Of a stretch of 64,000 bases of DNA, positions 9,596 to 19,100 are shown in pieces. A program made the position numbers and the translations under genes. The notes under the pieces are model-generated. The model was given only the letters and a program-made list of their open reading frames with translations, had not been told where the DNA came from and made no database searches. Each line of letters starts with the position of its first letter. Position 1 is the first letter of the stretch. This stretch comes from an uncultured Pelagibacteraceae bacterium (GTDB lineage Bacteria; Pseudomonadota; Alphaproteobacteria; Pelagibacterales; Pelagibacteraceae). The DNA lies in the NCBI GenBank assembly GCA_902611465.1, contig CACLZS010000002.1, positions 89,437-153,436 of the forward strand, read 5' to 3'.

Positions 9596-10240
9596 ATGAG
9601 TAAAATATTTCCAAAAATACACAATGAAGGATACAAATTTATTATTATTTTTGCAATCGTAACTATAATTCTCTATTTCCTAAACGGATTTCTAGGTTTT
9701 ATAGGATTGGTATTAACTATTTGGTGTTATTATTTTTTTAGAGACCCTGAAAGAACTTCAATAGGTGATGATAACTATCTTACAAGTCCAGCCGATGGAG
9801 TTGTACTGCAAGTAATGGATACTAATGGTCCAAAAGAATTAGGTTTAGAAAATAAACAAATGAAAAAAATAAGTATTTTTATGGATGTGTTTGATTGCCA
9901 TGTAAATAGGTCGCCATGTTCCGGAGCAATATCCGAGATACTTTATAAACCAGGAAAGTTTTTTAATGCATCTTTAGATAAGGCTAGTGAAGATAATGAA
10001 AGAAATTATTATAAAATAAAAAATTCTGAAGGAGAAGATATAATTGTCGTCCAAATAGCAGGACTTGTTGCAAGACGGATTGTAACAGAGGTTTCTAAAG
10101 ATGAGCTTGTAGAACAAGGTTCAAGAATAGGAATGATTAGATTTGGAAGTAGAGCTGATATGTATTTTGAAAATTATACTCCTTTGGTAAAAGTTGATCA
10201 AAAAACTATAGCTGGCGAAACTTTAATTGCAAAAAAATAA
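9596..10240 (+). CDS. psd: Phosphatidylserine decarboxylase
   Basis: Makes phosphatidylethanolamine from phosphatidylserine at the inner membrane. It is the short form (214 residues), with an N-terminal hydrophobic hairpin (about residues 15-45), the DVFDCHVNRSPCSG segment, and the self-cleavage site Gly184-Ser185 in RFGSRADMYF, where Ser185 becomes the pyruvoyl cofactor. The next gene, pssA, starts within five bases of the stop and makes its substrate, so both steps are coupled. Confidence 0.95.
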   Translation: MSKIFPKIHNEGYKFIIIFAIVTIILYFLNGFLGFIGLVLTIWCYYFFRDPERTSIGDDNYLTSPADGVVLQVMDTNGPKELGLENKQMKKISIFMDVFDCHVNRSPCSGAISEILYKPGKFFNASLDKASEDNERNYYKIKNSEGEDIIVVQIAGLVARRIVTEVSKDELVEQGSRIGMIRFGSRADMYFENYTPLVKVDQKTIAGETLIAKK

Positions 10241-10244
10241 TTTA

Positions 10245-11042
10245 ATGGAGCCTCAAAATAAAAATATTAAATTAGTTTCTAGTAAAAAAACAAGAGTTAT
10301 TCTTCCAAATATTTTAACACTTGTTGGAGTATGTATTGGACTAACTTCAATAAAGTTTGCATTTGATGGTAAATTTGAATTATCAATTATCGCAGTTATT
10401 GTTGCTGCAATTATTGATGGATTAGACGGTAGAATTGCAAGGTTAATTAAAGGAACTTCTAAAGTTGGAAAAGAATTAGACTCTCTTACTGATGTTATAA
10501 GTTTTGGTGTTGCCCCAGCTTTTATAATGTATTTTTGGGCGTTGTCTGAAACTGGAAGAGTAGGTTGGTTAATTTCATTAATTTATGTTGTTTGTGTTGC
10601 ACTTAGACTTGCAAGGTTTAATGTTTCATCAAACGAAGAGAGTTCTTGGAAAGATAATTTTTTTGAAGGTATTCCTTCTCCAGCAGGTGGAGTTCTTGTT
10701 TTAATGCCTTTGATATTAAGTATTAGTGAATTTCAGTTTTTAAACTTAAATTACCAAATTATGGTACCAATTATGTTTATAATTGTTTCAATACTATTAA
10801 TAAGCAAAATACCAACTTATTCTTTTAAAAGGATAGCTGTCCCAAGAAGTACATCAATATTTTTGTTATTTGGAATAATCTTATATTTTGGCTTAATTCT
10901 CGTTTATACATTTAATGCTATTATTATTTCAGGTTTAATTTATTTGTTAATGGTACCAATAAGTTCAATGCATTATCTTATGACCAAAAAAAATGCTAAA
11001 GCCATCGCAGATGATACTGATCATCATGAAGATGTGTTATAA
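10245..11042 (+). CDS. pssA: CDP-diacylglycerol-serine O-phosphatidyltransferase
   Basis: Integral-membrane enzyme joining CDP-diacylglycerol and serine to phosphatidylserine. The CDP-alcohol phosphotransferase motif DG-x2-GR-x11-E-x3-D-x3-D is seen as DGLDGRIARL followed by GKELDSLTD (about residues 68-92). Roughly eight hydrophobic segments. The ATG at 10245 (Met-Glu-Pro-Gln) is chosen; a TTG six codons upstream lies inside psd and is less likely. It ends directly against the next start codon. Confidence 0.95.
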   Translation: MEPQNKNIKLVSSKKTRVILPNILTLVGVCIGLTSIKFAFDGKFELSIIAVIVAAIIDGLDGRIARLIKGTSKVGKELDSLTDVISFGVAPAFIMYFWALSETGRVGWLISLIYVVCVALRLARFNVSSNEESSWKDNFFEGIPSPAGGVLVLMPLILSISEFQFLNLNYQIMVPIMFIIVSILLISKIPTYSFKRIAVPRSTSIFLLFGIILYFGLILVYTFNAIIISGLIYLLMVPISSMHYLMTKKNAKAIADDTDHHEDVL

Positions 11043-11942
11043 ATGAGGGAAAATACAATAATCTCATTAGCAGATTCAAATTATTTCAATCTTCTTAACG
11101 AATTAATTGATTCAATTAATAGATTTGAACAAAGCAAAACATTAGATATTTGCATCATGGATGCAGGATTAACTGATGAACAAATTAAAATATTAGAAAA
11201 AAAAGTATTCCAAATCAAAAAGGCTGAGTGGGATATAGAAGTTCCAAATTTTAAGATAAAAGGAAGAGAGTGGTTGAAAAGTCAGGTATCTAGAGCATTC
11301 TTACCAAATTATTTTCCAGGATATAAAAAATATTTATGGATAGATGCTGATGCATGGGTAAACTCTTGGTATGCAATTGATCTTTATTTTAAAGGATGTG
11401 AGAATAATAAATTATCAATAGCAACATCAGCAGATAGATCCTATGGAAGAGTTTTAAGAGCAGAATGGGTATTTGGAAGTTTTGCAAGAATAAAATCACA
11501 AAATTACAAACATGCTAAATCATCTGGATTTTCAGAAAAAGTTTCAAGAGAAGTGGCACTTAAACCTCATTTGAATATTGGATTGTTTTGTTTGGAAGAA
11601 AGCGCTCCTCATTGGGAAATATGGCAAAAAAATTTAAAAAAAGCATTGTCCTCTGGAAAAATTTGGGGTTCAGAGCAAATAGCAATGAATATTACAATAT
11701 ATTCAGATAATTTAGAGGTAGAAATTTTACCTGCCTATTGTAACTGGACTCTAATTGAAGCAATTAAATTTGACAAAAAACAAAATACTTTTGTAGAACC
11801 TTATTTACCAAATCATGTTATAGGAATTATTCATTTAGCAGGAAAAAATAATGATAATATTAGAAATAATAAAAATTATATATCCAAAATTAAAACATTG
11901 GATGGAGATATAATTGAAAAATCTTTAAGATTTGAGAATTAG
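11043..11942 (+). CDS. Putative glycosyltransferase (DxD type)
   Basis: A 299-residue protein resembling GT8-like, nucleotide-sugar-dependent transferases. It opens with TIISLADSNYFNLLNELIDSI, the pattern for a GT-A Rossmann-like nucleotide site. LWIDADAW (about residues 100-107) supplies the metal-binding DxD. HLNIGLFCLEE and WGSEQIAMN follow as in polysaccharide/lipid glycosyltransferases. Donor and acceptor cannot be told. It sits between pssA and rlmE without gaps (stop and start codons abut on both sides), so it is cotranscribed with lipid synthesis; a glycolipid role is only a guess. Confidence 0.65.
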   Translation: MRENTIISLADSNYFNLLNELIDSINRFEQSKTLDICIMDAGLTDEQIKILEKKVFQIKKAEWDIEVPNFKIKGREWLKSQVSRAFLPNYFPGYKKYLWIDADAWVNSWYAIDLYFKGCENNKLSIATSADRSYGRVLRAEWVFGSFARIKSQNYKHAKSSGFSEKVSREVALKPHLNIGLFCLEESAPHWEIWQKNLKKALSSGKIWGSEQIAMNITIYSDNLEVEILPAYCNWTLIEAIKFDKKQNTFVEPYLPNHVIGIIHLAGKNNDNIRNNKNYISKIKTLDGDIIEKSLRFEN

Positions 11943-12554
11943 TTGAAAAAGAATAAATTTTCTAAGAATTGGATCATTAAGCAAAAAAGAGATATTTACG
12001 TAAAAAAATCAAAATTAGAGGGTTATAGGTCAAGGGCAGTATATAAATTGCAAGAGATAAACGATAAATTTAAAATAATCAAAAATAATATTTTAGTTAT
12101 AGATCTTGGTGCAGCCCCCGGAAGCTGGTCTCAGTATATATCGAGAAATTTTGGTAATTCTAAAATAATTTCAATTGATTTAAAAGATATTGAGCCAATT
12201 AAGAATTTAGTACATATCAAAGGGGACTTTACTGAAGAGCAGCAAAAAAAAAATATCAAAAGTTATTTTGGTAAGAAAGTAGATCTTATAGTCTCTGATA
12301 TGGCAGTTAATACCACAGGCAATAAAAGTGTGGATTCCCTAGTTACAGGAGAATTATGTATAGAAGCAATGAATTTTGCTATTGAATTACTTAATAAAAA
12401 AGGAAATTTTATTTCTAAACTTTTTATGGGATCATCTTTTAACGAGATTGTCGCATTAGGAAAAAAATCTTTTAAAGATGTAGATATCTTCAAGCCACCT
12501 TCAAGCAGAAAAGACTCTAAAGAAAATTTTATTATTTGTAGAAATTTGAGATAG
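11943..12554 (+). CDS. rlmE: 23S rRNA (uridine-2552 2'-O)-methyltransferase RlmE
   Basis: SAM-dependent FtsJ/RrmJ enzyme acting on the ribosomal A-loop in late 50S assembly. GYRSRAVYKLQEINDKF carries the first catalytic Lys, VIDLGAAPGSWSQYI is the SAM motif I, IVSDMA supplies the catalytic Asp, and FISKLFMG the second Lys. 203 residues, as usual. It starts with TTG immediately after the previous stop; no nearby ATG would keep the N-terminal motif. Confidence 0.93.
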   Translation: MKKNKFSKNWIIKQKRDIYVKKSKLEGYRSRAVYKLQEINDKFKIIKNNILVIDLGAAPGSWSQYISRNFGNSKIISIDLKDIEPIKNLVHIKGDFTEEQQKKNIKSYFGKKVDLIVSDMAVNTTGNKSVDSLVTGELCIEAMNFAIELLNKKGNFISKLFMGSSFNEIVALGKKSFKDVDIFKPPSSRKDSKENFIICRNLR

Positions 12555-12593
12555 TTATCCTTTTATTTTTTCAAGAATCATTTATATAAGGAC

Positions 12594-13658
12594 ATGGAAA
12601 CTATTAAAGAAGCTTTAACATTTGATGATGTTACATTAGCTCCAAATTACTCATCAATCCTACCTAGTGAAGTAAACACCTCCATAAATTTAACAGAAAG
12701 TCTAAAGATGAAAATACCACTTCTGTCATCTGCAATGGATACTGTTACAGAGTCTTCAATGGGAATTGCTATGGGGAGAGCTGGGGGATTAGGAATAATT
12801 CATAGAAACTTAAATATTGAAGAACAGATTAAAGAAATTAGAAAAGTAAAATCAAAAAAAATATTAGTAGGTGCAGCAGTTGGTGCAAATGAAAAAGAAT
12901 TAAAGAGAGCTGAAAAATTATTAAAAGAAAACTTAGACATAATAGTAATTGATACAGCACACGGACATACCAAAAAAGTAGGAGATATAATTAAAAAAAT
13001 AAAAAAAATACGTCCCAAAAAAACAGCAATTTGTGCTGGAAATATAGCTACAGCAGAAGCTGCAAAGTTTTTGGTTGGATTAGGTGTTGACATTATAAAA
13101 GTAGGAATAGGCCCAGGATCTATTTGTACAACAAGACTTGTAGCAGGGATAGGAGTTCCACAATTAAGTGCAATTATAAATGTTAAAAAAGGTATTGGGA
13201 AAAGTAAAACAAGTTTAATTGCTGACGGTGGAATTAAATTTTCTGGTGATATTGCTAAAGCATTAGCTGCTGGAGCAGATGCAGTTATGATAGGTTCATT
13301 ATTTGCAGGTACAGATGAAGCACCTGGAAAAAAAATAAAGAAAAATGGTAAATTATATAAATATTTCAGAGGTATGGGGTCAATAGGTGCAATGAATAAA
13401 GGTTCAGCAGATAGATATTTTCAAACGAAACAAAAAGATACATCAAAATATGTAGCGGAAGGTGTAGAGGGATACATTAAATACAAAGGTAAAGTCGATA
13501 AAATAATATACAATTTAGTTGGAGGTTTGAAATCTTCAATGGGTTACATGGGAGCTAAGAAAGTAATTGATCTGAGAAAAAAACCAAAATTTGTTAAAAT
13601 TACTAAAGCAGGTTTTTATGAAAGTATGGTACATAATATAGATGTTGTTAAAAAATAA
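12594..13658 (+). CDS. guaB: IMP dehydrogenase lacking the CBS (Bateman) domain
   Basis: Oxidises IMP to XMP with NAD, the committed step to GMP. The (beta/alpha)8 catalytic domain is complete: LTFDDVTLAPNYSSI at the start, the NAD-contact VIDTAHGH (residues 118-125), GIGPGSICTTR with catalytic Cys178, the phosphate loops DGGIKFSGDI and GSLFAGTDE, and a C-terminal flap with YRGMGS-like FRGMGS. At 354 residues it is about 130 shorter than the usual 485-490: the sequence passes directly from EIRKVKSKK to ILVGAAVGA where two CBS domains normally lie. GuaA follows after one small gene. Confidence 0.95.
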   Translation: METIKEALTFDDVTLAPNYSSILPSEVNTSINLTESLKMKIPLLSSAMDTVTESSMGIAMGRAGGLGIIHRNLNIEEQIKEIRKVKSKKILVGAAVGANEKELKRAEKLLKENLDIIVIDTAHGHTKKVGDIIKKIKKIRPKKTAICAGNIATAEAAKFLVGLGVDIIKVGIGPGSICTTRLVAGIGVPQLSAIINVKKGIGKSKTSLIADGGIKFSGDIAKALAAGADAVMIGSLFAGTDEAPGKKIKKNGKLYKYFRGMGSIGAMNKGSADRYFQTKQKDTSKYVAEGVEGYIKYKGKVDKIIYNLVGGLKSSMGYMGAKKVIDLRKKPKFVKITKAGFYESMVHNIDVVKK

Positions 13659-13660
13659 CT

Positions 13661-14089
13661 ATGAAATACTTAATTTTAATTTTTATATTTATTTCATTTA
13701 GCCTTTTTGCTAAGGCGAATGAAAATAATTTTTTTAAGGAAGCCAAGGATTTATTTGACAAGGAAAAATATGAAGATTCAAAGTTTTTATTTCATAGAAA
13801 TATAGTCTATAACCCAAAAGACTCAGCATCCTACCTCTATTTAGCTAAAATTTTTAAAATTGAAGAAGATAAAAGACAAGAAGAAAAGAATATAAAAACT
13901 ACTTTACTTTTAGACCCTAAGAATGAAGAGGCAATGTTCCTTTTAATTGATATGGAATTAGAAAGATCAAATTTTTCAAAAGCAGATGAATTGAGTAAAG
14001 ATTTTAAGAAAATTTGTGTAGAAATGTGTGATAAAATTACTTCAATTGAAAGTCGTTTAAAAGATTTTGAAAGAAAAGATGCGTCTTGA
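13661..14089 (+). CDS. Exported small TPR-like protein
   Basis: 142 residues with a signal peptide ([18 protein letters not shown]) and two or three helical repeats ([21 protein letters not shown], then [20 protein letters not shown]) that resemble tetratricopeptide repeats. No catalytic residues stand out. It lies two bases after guaB and overlaps guaA by 11 bases (23 if the upstream TTG is used), so it is carried in the purine operon, but a purine role is not implied. Confidence 0.7.
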   Translation: MKYLILIFIFISFSLFAKANENNFFKEAKDLFDKEKYEDSKFLFHRNIVYNPKDSASYLYLAKIFKIEEDKRQEEKNIKTTLLLDPKNEEAMFLLIDMELERSNFSKADELSKDFKKICVEMCDKITSIESRLKDFERKDAS

Positions 14090-15641
14090 GGATACTCTCA
14101 ATAAAATACTAATTGTAGACTTTGGTTCCCAATTTACACAGTTAATTGCAAGAAAAATTAGAGAACTGGGTATTTATTGTGAGATAGTAAGTCACAAAAA
14201 AATAGAAAAACTCACAAAGTTTGAAAAAAATATTAAAGGAATAGTTTTATCTGGTGGTCCTTTAAATGTCTATGAGAGTAAAAAAGTAAAATTTAATAAT
14301 AAAATTCTTAAACTAGGAGTACCTGTGCTAGGCATATGTTTTGGTCATCAAATTATTTCAAAAGCAATGGGAGGAAGTGTAAGAAGCTCTAAACATAGAG
14401 AATTTGGGCTTGCTGAAGTAAAAGAAACTAGAAAAAGTAAGTTAACTGAAGATTTTTTTTCTAAGGGAAAAAATAATGTATGGATGAGCCACGCTGATCA
14501 AGTAACAAAGTTACCAAAAAATTTTAAAATAATTGCACAAAGTAAAAATTCTAAGATGTGTGTTATTGAAAATGTTCAAAAAAAAATGTTTGGTATTCAA
14601 TTTCACCCAGAGGTAAGTCATACAATTAAAGGAAAACTAATATTAAAAAATTTTATATTTTCTATATGTAAATTATCTAAAAATTGGTCCTCAAGGGATC
14701 AGAAAAAAAAATTAATAAATGAAGTAAGAAATAGAGTAGGAAATTCAAAGGTTATTTGTGCATTATCTGGAGGAGTTGATAGCAGTGTAGTTGCTAAATT
14801 ACTATCAAATGCTATTGGAAAAAAATTAACATGCATATTTGTCAATACAGGACTACTTAGGAAAGATGAAGAAAAGCAAGTTGTCGACACATTTAAGAAG
14901 AGATTTAAAATTAATCTAATCTATGTAAATGCAGAAAATTTATTTTTATCTAAATTAAAAAATATTTCTGATCCAGAAAAAAAAAGAAAAATAATAGGAA
15001 ATCTTTTTATTAAAATATTTGAAAAATATGCAAATAAAATTAAAAATGTAAAATTTTTGGCTCAAGGAACTTTGTACCCTGATCTAATTGAAAGTAAGTC
15101 TGTAACTGGAAGCCAAACATCAAAAATAAAATCTCATCATAATGTGGGAGGTTTGCCAAAAAAAATGAAACTTAAATTAGTAGAACCACTTAAATATCTT
15201 TTTAAAGATGAAGTCAGAAAACTAGGATTAGAACTTGGATTAAGTTATGAAATAATATCTAGACACCCATTTCCTGGACCAGGCCTTGCAATTAGAATGC
15301 CTGGCATAATAACTAAAGAAAAAATAAAAATTTTAAAAGAAGCAGATAATTACTTTATCAAATCTTTAAAAGACAACAATTTATATCATAAGATTTGGCA
15401 GGCTTACGCAGCCTTACTTCCTGTTAAGACTGTCGGTGTAATGGGCGACAATAGAACTTATGAGTATCTTTGTCTGTTAAGAGCAATAACCTCAGAAGAT
15501 GGTATGACAGCGGATTTTTTTCAATTTAAAAAATCCTTCATGCAGTCAATATCTAATCAAATTGTAAATAATATTAGAGGTATTAATAGAGTTGTTTATG
15601 ATATTACTTCAAAGCCACCAAGCACTATTGAATTGGAATAA
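14079..15641 (+). CDS. guaA: GMP synthase (glutamine-hydrolysing)
   Basis: Amidates XMP to GMP using glutamine and ATP. The class I amidotransferase domain comes first, with nucleophile Cys in GICFGHQ and His-Glu in FHPEVSHT. The ATP pyrophosphatase P-loop is LSGGVDSSV (about residue 230), and the C-terminal dimerisation domain contains [12 protein letters not shown]. The ATG at 14079 is preferred; an in-frame TTG at 14067 would add four residues. Full length at about 520 residues. It makes a guanine-nucleotide unit with guaB. Confidence 0.97.
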   Translation: MRLEDTLNKILIVDFGSQFTQLIARKIRELGIYCEIVSHKKIEKLTKFEKNIKGIVLSGGPLNVYESKKVKFNNKILKLGVPVLGICFGHQIISKAMGGSVRSSKHREFGLAEVKETRKSKLTEDFFSKGKNNVWMSHADQVTKLPKNFKIIAQSKNSKMCVIENVQKKMFGIQFHPEVSHTIKGKLILKNFIFSICKLSKNWSSRDQKKKLINEVRNRVGNSKVICALSGGVDSSVVAKLLSNAIGKKLTCIFVNTGLLRKDEEKQVVDTFKKRFKINLIYVNAENLFLSKLKNISDPEKKRKIIGNLFIKIFEKYANKIKNVKFLAQGTLYPDLIESKSVTGSQTSKIKSHHNVGGLPKKMKLKLVEPLKYLFKDEVRKLGLELGLSYEIISRHPFPGPGLAIRMPGIITKEKIKILKEADNYFIKSLKDNNLYHKIWQAYAALLPVKTVGVMGDNRTYEYLCLLRAITSEDGMTADFFQFKKSFMQSISNQIVNNIRGINRVVYDITSKPPSTIELE

Positions 15642-15661
15642 TAAGCCTGTATAAATAAATT

Positions 15662-16081
15662 ATGAAATATTTACATACAATGATTAGAGTTTCAAATATT
15701 GAAGATTCACTCAAATTTTTTTGTGATGGATTAGGATTAATAGAAACAAGAAGAAAAGAAAGCGAAAAGGGGAGATACACACTAGTTTTCCTAGCAGCTC
15801 CAAATGACAAAAATGCTGAAATTGAACTAACTTATAACTGGGATGGAGACAATTTAGGTGAAGGATCTAGAAATTTTGGACATTTAGCTTACAGAGTTGA
15901 TAATATTTATGAGACTTGTCAAAGATTAAAAGATATGGGTTACACGATAAACAGACCCCCTAGAGATGGTCACATGGCTTTTGTAAGATCACCAGATAAA
16001 ATTTCAGTTGAAATTCTTCAAGATGGTTATTTAGAACCCATCGAGCCTTGGAAATCTATGGAAAATACGGGCACTTGGTAA
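15662..16081 (+). CDS. gloA: Lactoylglutathione lyase (glyoxalase I)
   Basis: Converts the methylglyoxal-glutathione hemithioacetal into S-lactoylglutathione. 139 residues of the vicinal-oxygen-chelate fold: [10 protein letters not shown] with metal ligand His5, [15 protein letters not shown] with ligand Glu, [10 protein letters not shown] with the second His, and SVEILQDG with the last Glu. It follows guaA by about 20 bases and precedes panB by 11, probably on the same transcript. Confidence 0.93.
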   Translation: MKYLHTMIRVSNIEDSLKFFCDGLGLIETRRKESEKGRYTLVFLAAPNDKNAEIELTYNWDGDNLGEGSRNFGHLAYRVDNIYETCQRLKDMGYTINRPPRDGHMAFVRSPDKISVEILQDGYLEPIEPWKSMENTGTW

Positions 16082-16091
16082 GCAAATATTT

Positions 16092-16871
16092 ATGCTTACA
16101 AAAATAAGTAGGCTTATTCTAAAAAAAAAAAATAAGTCAAAAATTGTTTGTTTAACTGCTTATTCAAAAAATATTGCAGAAGAGATTGATAGCTACGTAG
16201 ATTTAATACTTGTAGGTGATTCATTAGGGTCAGTTTTGTATAATTTTGAAACTACAAGAAAAGTAAATTTATCAATGATGATTGAGCACTCCAAGAGTGT
16301 AAGAAAAGGAGTTAAAAAAAGTTTAATGATCGTAGACATGCCTTTCAATACATACAACAATAAATCTCAAGCACTTAAAAATTGTAAAAAAGTAATGAAA
16401 GAAACAAAATGTGATGGAATAAAATTAGAGGGAGGCAGAAAAATTACAGAAATTATAAAATATTTAATTAAATTTAAAATTCCTGTAATGGGTCATATAG
16501 GTATAACACCACAAACTGTAAGAGGTAAATTTAGGTACAAAGGCAAAACTGATCTAGAAATAAAAAATTTGTTAAAAGATTCTAAGTCATTAGAAGAAGC
16601 TGGAGTATTTGCAATTGTTTTAGAATGTATTGAAAAAAAAGTTTCGAAAGAAATTACAGGGTCAATTAAAATTCCCACAATAGGAATAGGTTCATCAAAA
16701 TTTTGTGATGGTCAGATTTTAGTCACAGATGATTTATTGGGTTTGACAGATACGAAAGTCAAATTTGTAAAAAGATATACTAATTTGAAAAGCAATGTAA
16801 GAAATGCAGTTAAAAAGTTTAAATTAGATGTTAAAAGTGGGTCATACCCCTCATCTAAATATTCCTACTAA
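16092..16871 (+). CDS. panB: 3-methyl-2-oxobutanoate hydroxymethyltransferase
   Basis: First step of pantothenate synthesis: 5,10-methylenetetrahydrofolate plus 2-oxoisovalerate to ketopantoate. 259 residues with the family marks VGDSLGSVLYNFETT (magnesium and substrate loop), MIVDMPFNTYN, KLEGGRK, and MGHIGITPQTVR. The end is TIGIGSSKFCDGQILVTDDLLGL. It converges with the TerC gene, the two overlapping by four bases. panC is not in the window. Confidence 0.93.
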   Translation: MLTKISRLILKKKNKSKIVCLTAYSKNIAEEIDSYVDLILVGDSLGSVLYNFETTRKVNLSMMIEHSKSVRKGVKKSLMIVDMPFNTYNNKSQALKNCKKVMKETKCDGIKLEGGRKITEIIKYLIKFKIPVMGHIGITPQTVRGKFRYKGKTDLEIKNLLKDSKSLEEAGVFAIVLECIEKKVSKEITGSIKIPTIGIGSSKFCDGQILVTDDLLGLTDTKVKFVKRYTNLKSNVRNAVKKFKLDVKSGSYPSSKYSY

Positions 16872-17482
16872 AAATACTTTTTAAATCCTTCGTTAATATT
16901 TAAAATTTCTAAATCCACAAGTCCGCCAATAATAAGTTGTATTGCAACTAAAAGAATAAATGCTAGACCAATATACACAACCCATAAATGTTTCTGTATA
17001 TAATTAGCCAAGTAAGTTGCCATTGCTCCAGTAAGGACTACTGATAACAGCAAACCAAAAATCATAAACCCAAAGTTACCCTTGGAAGCCCCAACAACTC
17101 CTATGACGTTATCAAAACTAATTGTGATATCTGCAAAGAGCACTTTATACATACCTTTTGCAAATGAAGGTTCTAATGATTTTTTTGTGGGTGATTTTGA
17201 TTTTTTCTGAATTTGAAAAAGATCTTTTCTCAAATCATTAACTATCCAAATTAAAAGTAACCCTCCCAAAATTTTTATAAAGTAGAATTTGAATAAATAT
17301 GTTGCAAATACTGCAAATAGAACTTTAAAAACTAGAGCACCAACTACTCCCCAAAAAATTATCTTTTTTCTATTTTTAGGTACAAAATTAGCTGCAATTA
17401 AACCAATTATAATAGCGTTATCAGCAGCTAAGATTATATCTATAAAGATAATTTGTAATAAAATAAGGGATTCTTCTATCAA
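16868..17482 (-). CDS. TerC-family integral membrane protein
   Basis: 204 residues with about seven hydrophobic segments and the family motifs LAADNAIIIG (acidic residues in the first helix) and DITISFDNVIG in the fifth. Members of the TerC/Alx/MntX group export manganese or other divalent metals; the substrate here is unproven. The open frame begins with TTG at 17482, and the hydrophobic start (IEESLILLQIIFIDIIL) supports it because the first helix would otherwise be lost. The 113-base gap to dctP contains the divergent promoters. Confidence 0.85.
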   Translation of the reverse strand: MIEESLILLQIIFIDIILAADNAIIIGLIAANFVPKNRKKIIFWGVVGALVFKVLFAVFATYLFKFYFIKILGGLLLIWIVNDLRKDLFQIQKKSKSPTKKSLEPSFAKGMYKVLFADITISFDNVIGVVGASKGNFGFMIFGLLLSVVLTGAMATYLANYIQKHLWVVYIGLAFILLVAIQLIIGGLVDLEILNINEGFKKYF

Positions 17483-17595
17483 GATGATTATATAATAGTA
17501 ATTATTTTAAAATTTTCAATAAAACACATGAAATTTTTATTGATTTAATAAATAATACATAATCAGATGTATTTTTTTAAAAATAAGGAGGATTA

Positions 17596-18567
17596 ATGAA
17601 AAATTTAAAAACTTTAATTTCTATTTTATTTTCTGTTTTGTTAACCGCTAACGTAAATGCTGCTGAGAAGTGGGATATGGCTTTAGCTTATGGTGCAAGC
17701 AATTTTCATTCAGCTAATGCTGCAGAATTTGCTAAAAACGTTTCAGAAAAAAGTGGAGGTAAATTAACAATTGTAACTCATCCTGGCGGATCATTATTTA
17801 AAGGTGGAGAAATCTTTAGAGCAGTTAGAACTGGTCAAGCCCAAATGGGAGAAAGATTTATGTCTGCTCTTGGAAAAGTAGATCCTATTCTTGAGATTGA
17901 CTCACAGCCATTCTTAGCAACATCTTACGATGATGCTATGAAACTTTACCAAGCATCGAAACCAGCAATCATAGAAAGCTTAAGTCAAAAAGGATTGGTA
18001 TTTTTGTATGCTGTGCCATGGCCTGCACAAGGTTTGTATAGTAAAAATGAGATTAATAGTGTTTCAGATTTACAAGGTTTAAAATTTAGAGCTTATAATT
18101 CAGCAACAATTAGAATTGCTGAATTGACTGGTATGGCTCCGACAAAAATTGAAGCTGCAGAAATAAGTCAAGCATTTTCAACTGGGGCAGTTGAGAGTAT
18201 GATTACTTCGCCAACTACTGGAAAAAATAGTAAAATTTGGGAGAACGGAGTAAAATATTTCTATGATATCGCTGCTTGGTTTCCAAAAAATATGGTAGTT
18301 GCTCATAGAGGATCTTGGAACAAACTAGATGCGGATACTCAAAATCTAATAATGAAAGAAGCAACTGCTGCAGAAGAAAAAGGTTGGATGCTTTCTAGAG
18401 TTGGAAATATTGAAGATAAAAAAGCTTTAGCTGCTGCAGGAATGACCGTAGGCAAAGTAAACGCTGATTTAGAAAAACATTTCCAAAAAGTTGGAAAAAA
18501 AATGGCAAAGGAATGGAAGAAAAAGGCTGGCAAAACAGGAGCTAGCGTACTTGCTGCTTATAAATAA
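17596..18567 (+). CDS. dctP: TRAP transporter substrate-binding protein DctP
   Basis: Periplasmic binding protein of a sodium-driven TRAP importer. Signal peptide to about residue 22 (VLLTANVNA-AEKW), then a mature DctP fold with the conserved carboxylate-binding Arg in LQGLKFRAYN. A strong AAGGAGG ribosome site sits before the ATG. It is followed by an intrinsic terminator before the membrane genes, which should raise its level over theirs. The ligand is not readable from sequence. The nearby 5-oxoprolinase genes make pyroglutamate or another small carboxylate a hypothesis only. Confidence 0.92.
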   Translation: MKNLKTLISILFSVLLTANVNAAEKWDMALAYGASNFHSANAAEFAKNVSEKSGGKLTIVTHPGGSLFKGGEIFRAVRTGQAQMGERFMSALGKVDPILEIDSQPFLATSYDDAMKLYQASKPAIIESLSQKGLVFLYAVPWPAQGLYSKNEINSVSDLQGLKFRAYNSATIRIAELTGMAPTKIEAAEISQAFSTGAVESMITSPTTGKNSKIWENGVKYFYDIAAWFPKNMVVAHRGSWNKLDADTQNLIMKEATAAEEKGWMLSRVGNIEDKKALAAAGMTVGKVNADLEKHFQKVGKKMAKEWKKKAGKTGASVLAAYK

Positions 18568-18582
18568 AATTAATATAATGAG

Positions 18583-18611
18583 AAAGGCCGTTTAAAAAAA
18601 CGGCCTTTTTT
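18583..18611 (+). terminator. Intra-operon terminator between dctP and dctQ
   Basis: Perfect 11-base stem AAAGGCCGTTT / AAACGGCCTTT, four-A loop, six T. The T-run ends at the base before the dctQ ATG, so there is no space for a ribosome site downstream of the hairpin. Partial read-through or attenuation is the likely use. Confidence 0.9.
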
Positions 18612-19100
18612 ATGTTACAAAAAATTAATAAATCTTTAAATAATCTTTATAATTTCTCAGGATATATCGCTGCGTTTTTTTTAATTTTGATAGCAGTTTT
18701 TATTTTAACTGGGATTGCCTCAAGAATGTTTGGTTTTTATATAAGAGGTTTAGCTGAGTATTCTGGATACTGTATGGCAGCTTCCTCATTTTTTGCACTT
18801 TCATACACTTTTGTAAATGGAGGCCATATAAGGATCACATTATTTTTAGAAAAAGCTACTGACCTAAGAAAAAAGTTTCTAGAAATTTGGAGTTTAATTA
18901 TTGCATCTATTTTTTCAGGATATATGGCCTTTTATTTTCTTAAAATGTTAAAGATATCTTATGAGTTTCAAGAAAGAAGTGAAGGAGCTGACGAAATTTT
19001 AATTTGGATACCCCAATCAAGTGTAGCAATTGGCTCATTATTATTTTTTGTATGTGTCTTTCATCAATTAATTTTAAGAATAGTTAATAAGTATGATTGA
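18612..19100 (+). CDS. dctQ: TRAP transporter small permease DctQ
   Basis: 162-residue membrane protein with four hydrophobic helices (about residues 15-37, 49-70, 90-112, 130-152), the DctQ layout. It forms the small membrane subunit with DctM. The start at 18612 directly abuts the T-tract of the preceding terminator. The 3' end overlaps dctM by eight bases. Confidence 0.88.
   Translation: MLQKINKSLNNLYNFSGYIAAFFLILIAVFILTGIASRMFGFYIRGLAEYSGYCMAASSFFALSYTFVNGGHIRITLFLEKATDLRKKFLEIWSLIIASIFSGYMAFYFLKMLKISYEFQERSEGADEILIWIPQSSVAIGSLLFFVCVFHQLILRIVNKYD

Noticed and set aside
12800..13093. Long minus-strand open frame inside guaB
   Set aside because: Shadow frame arising from the composition of the real gene; no start context and no recognisable protein.
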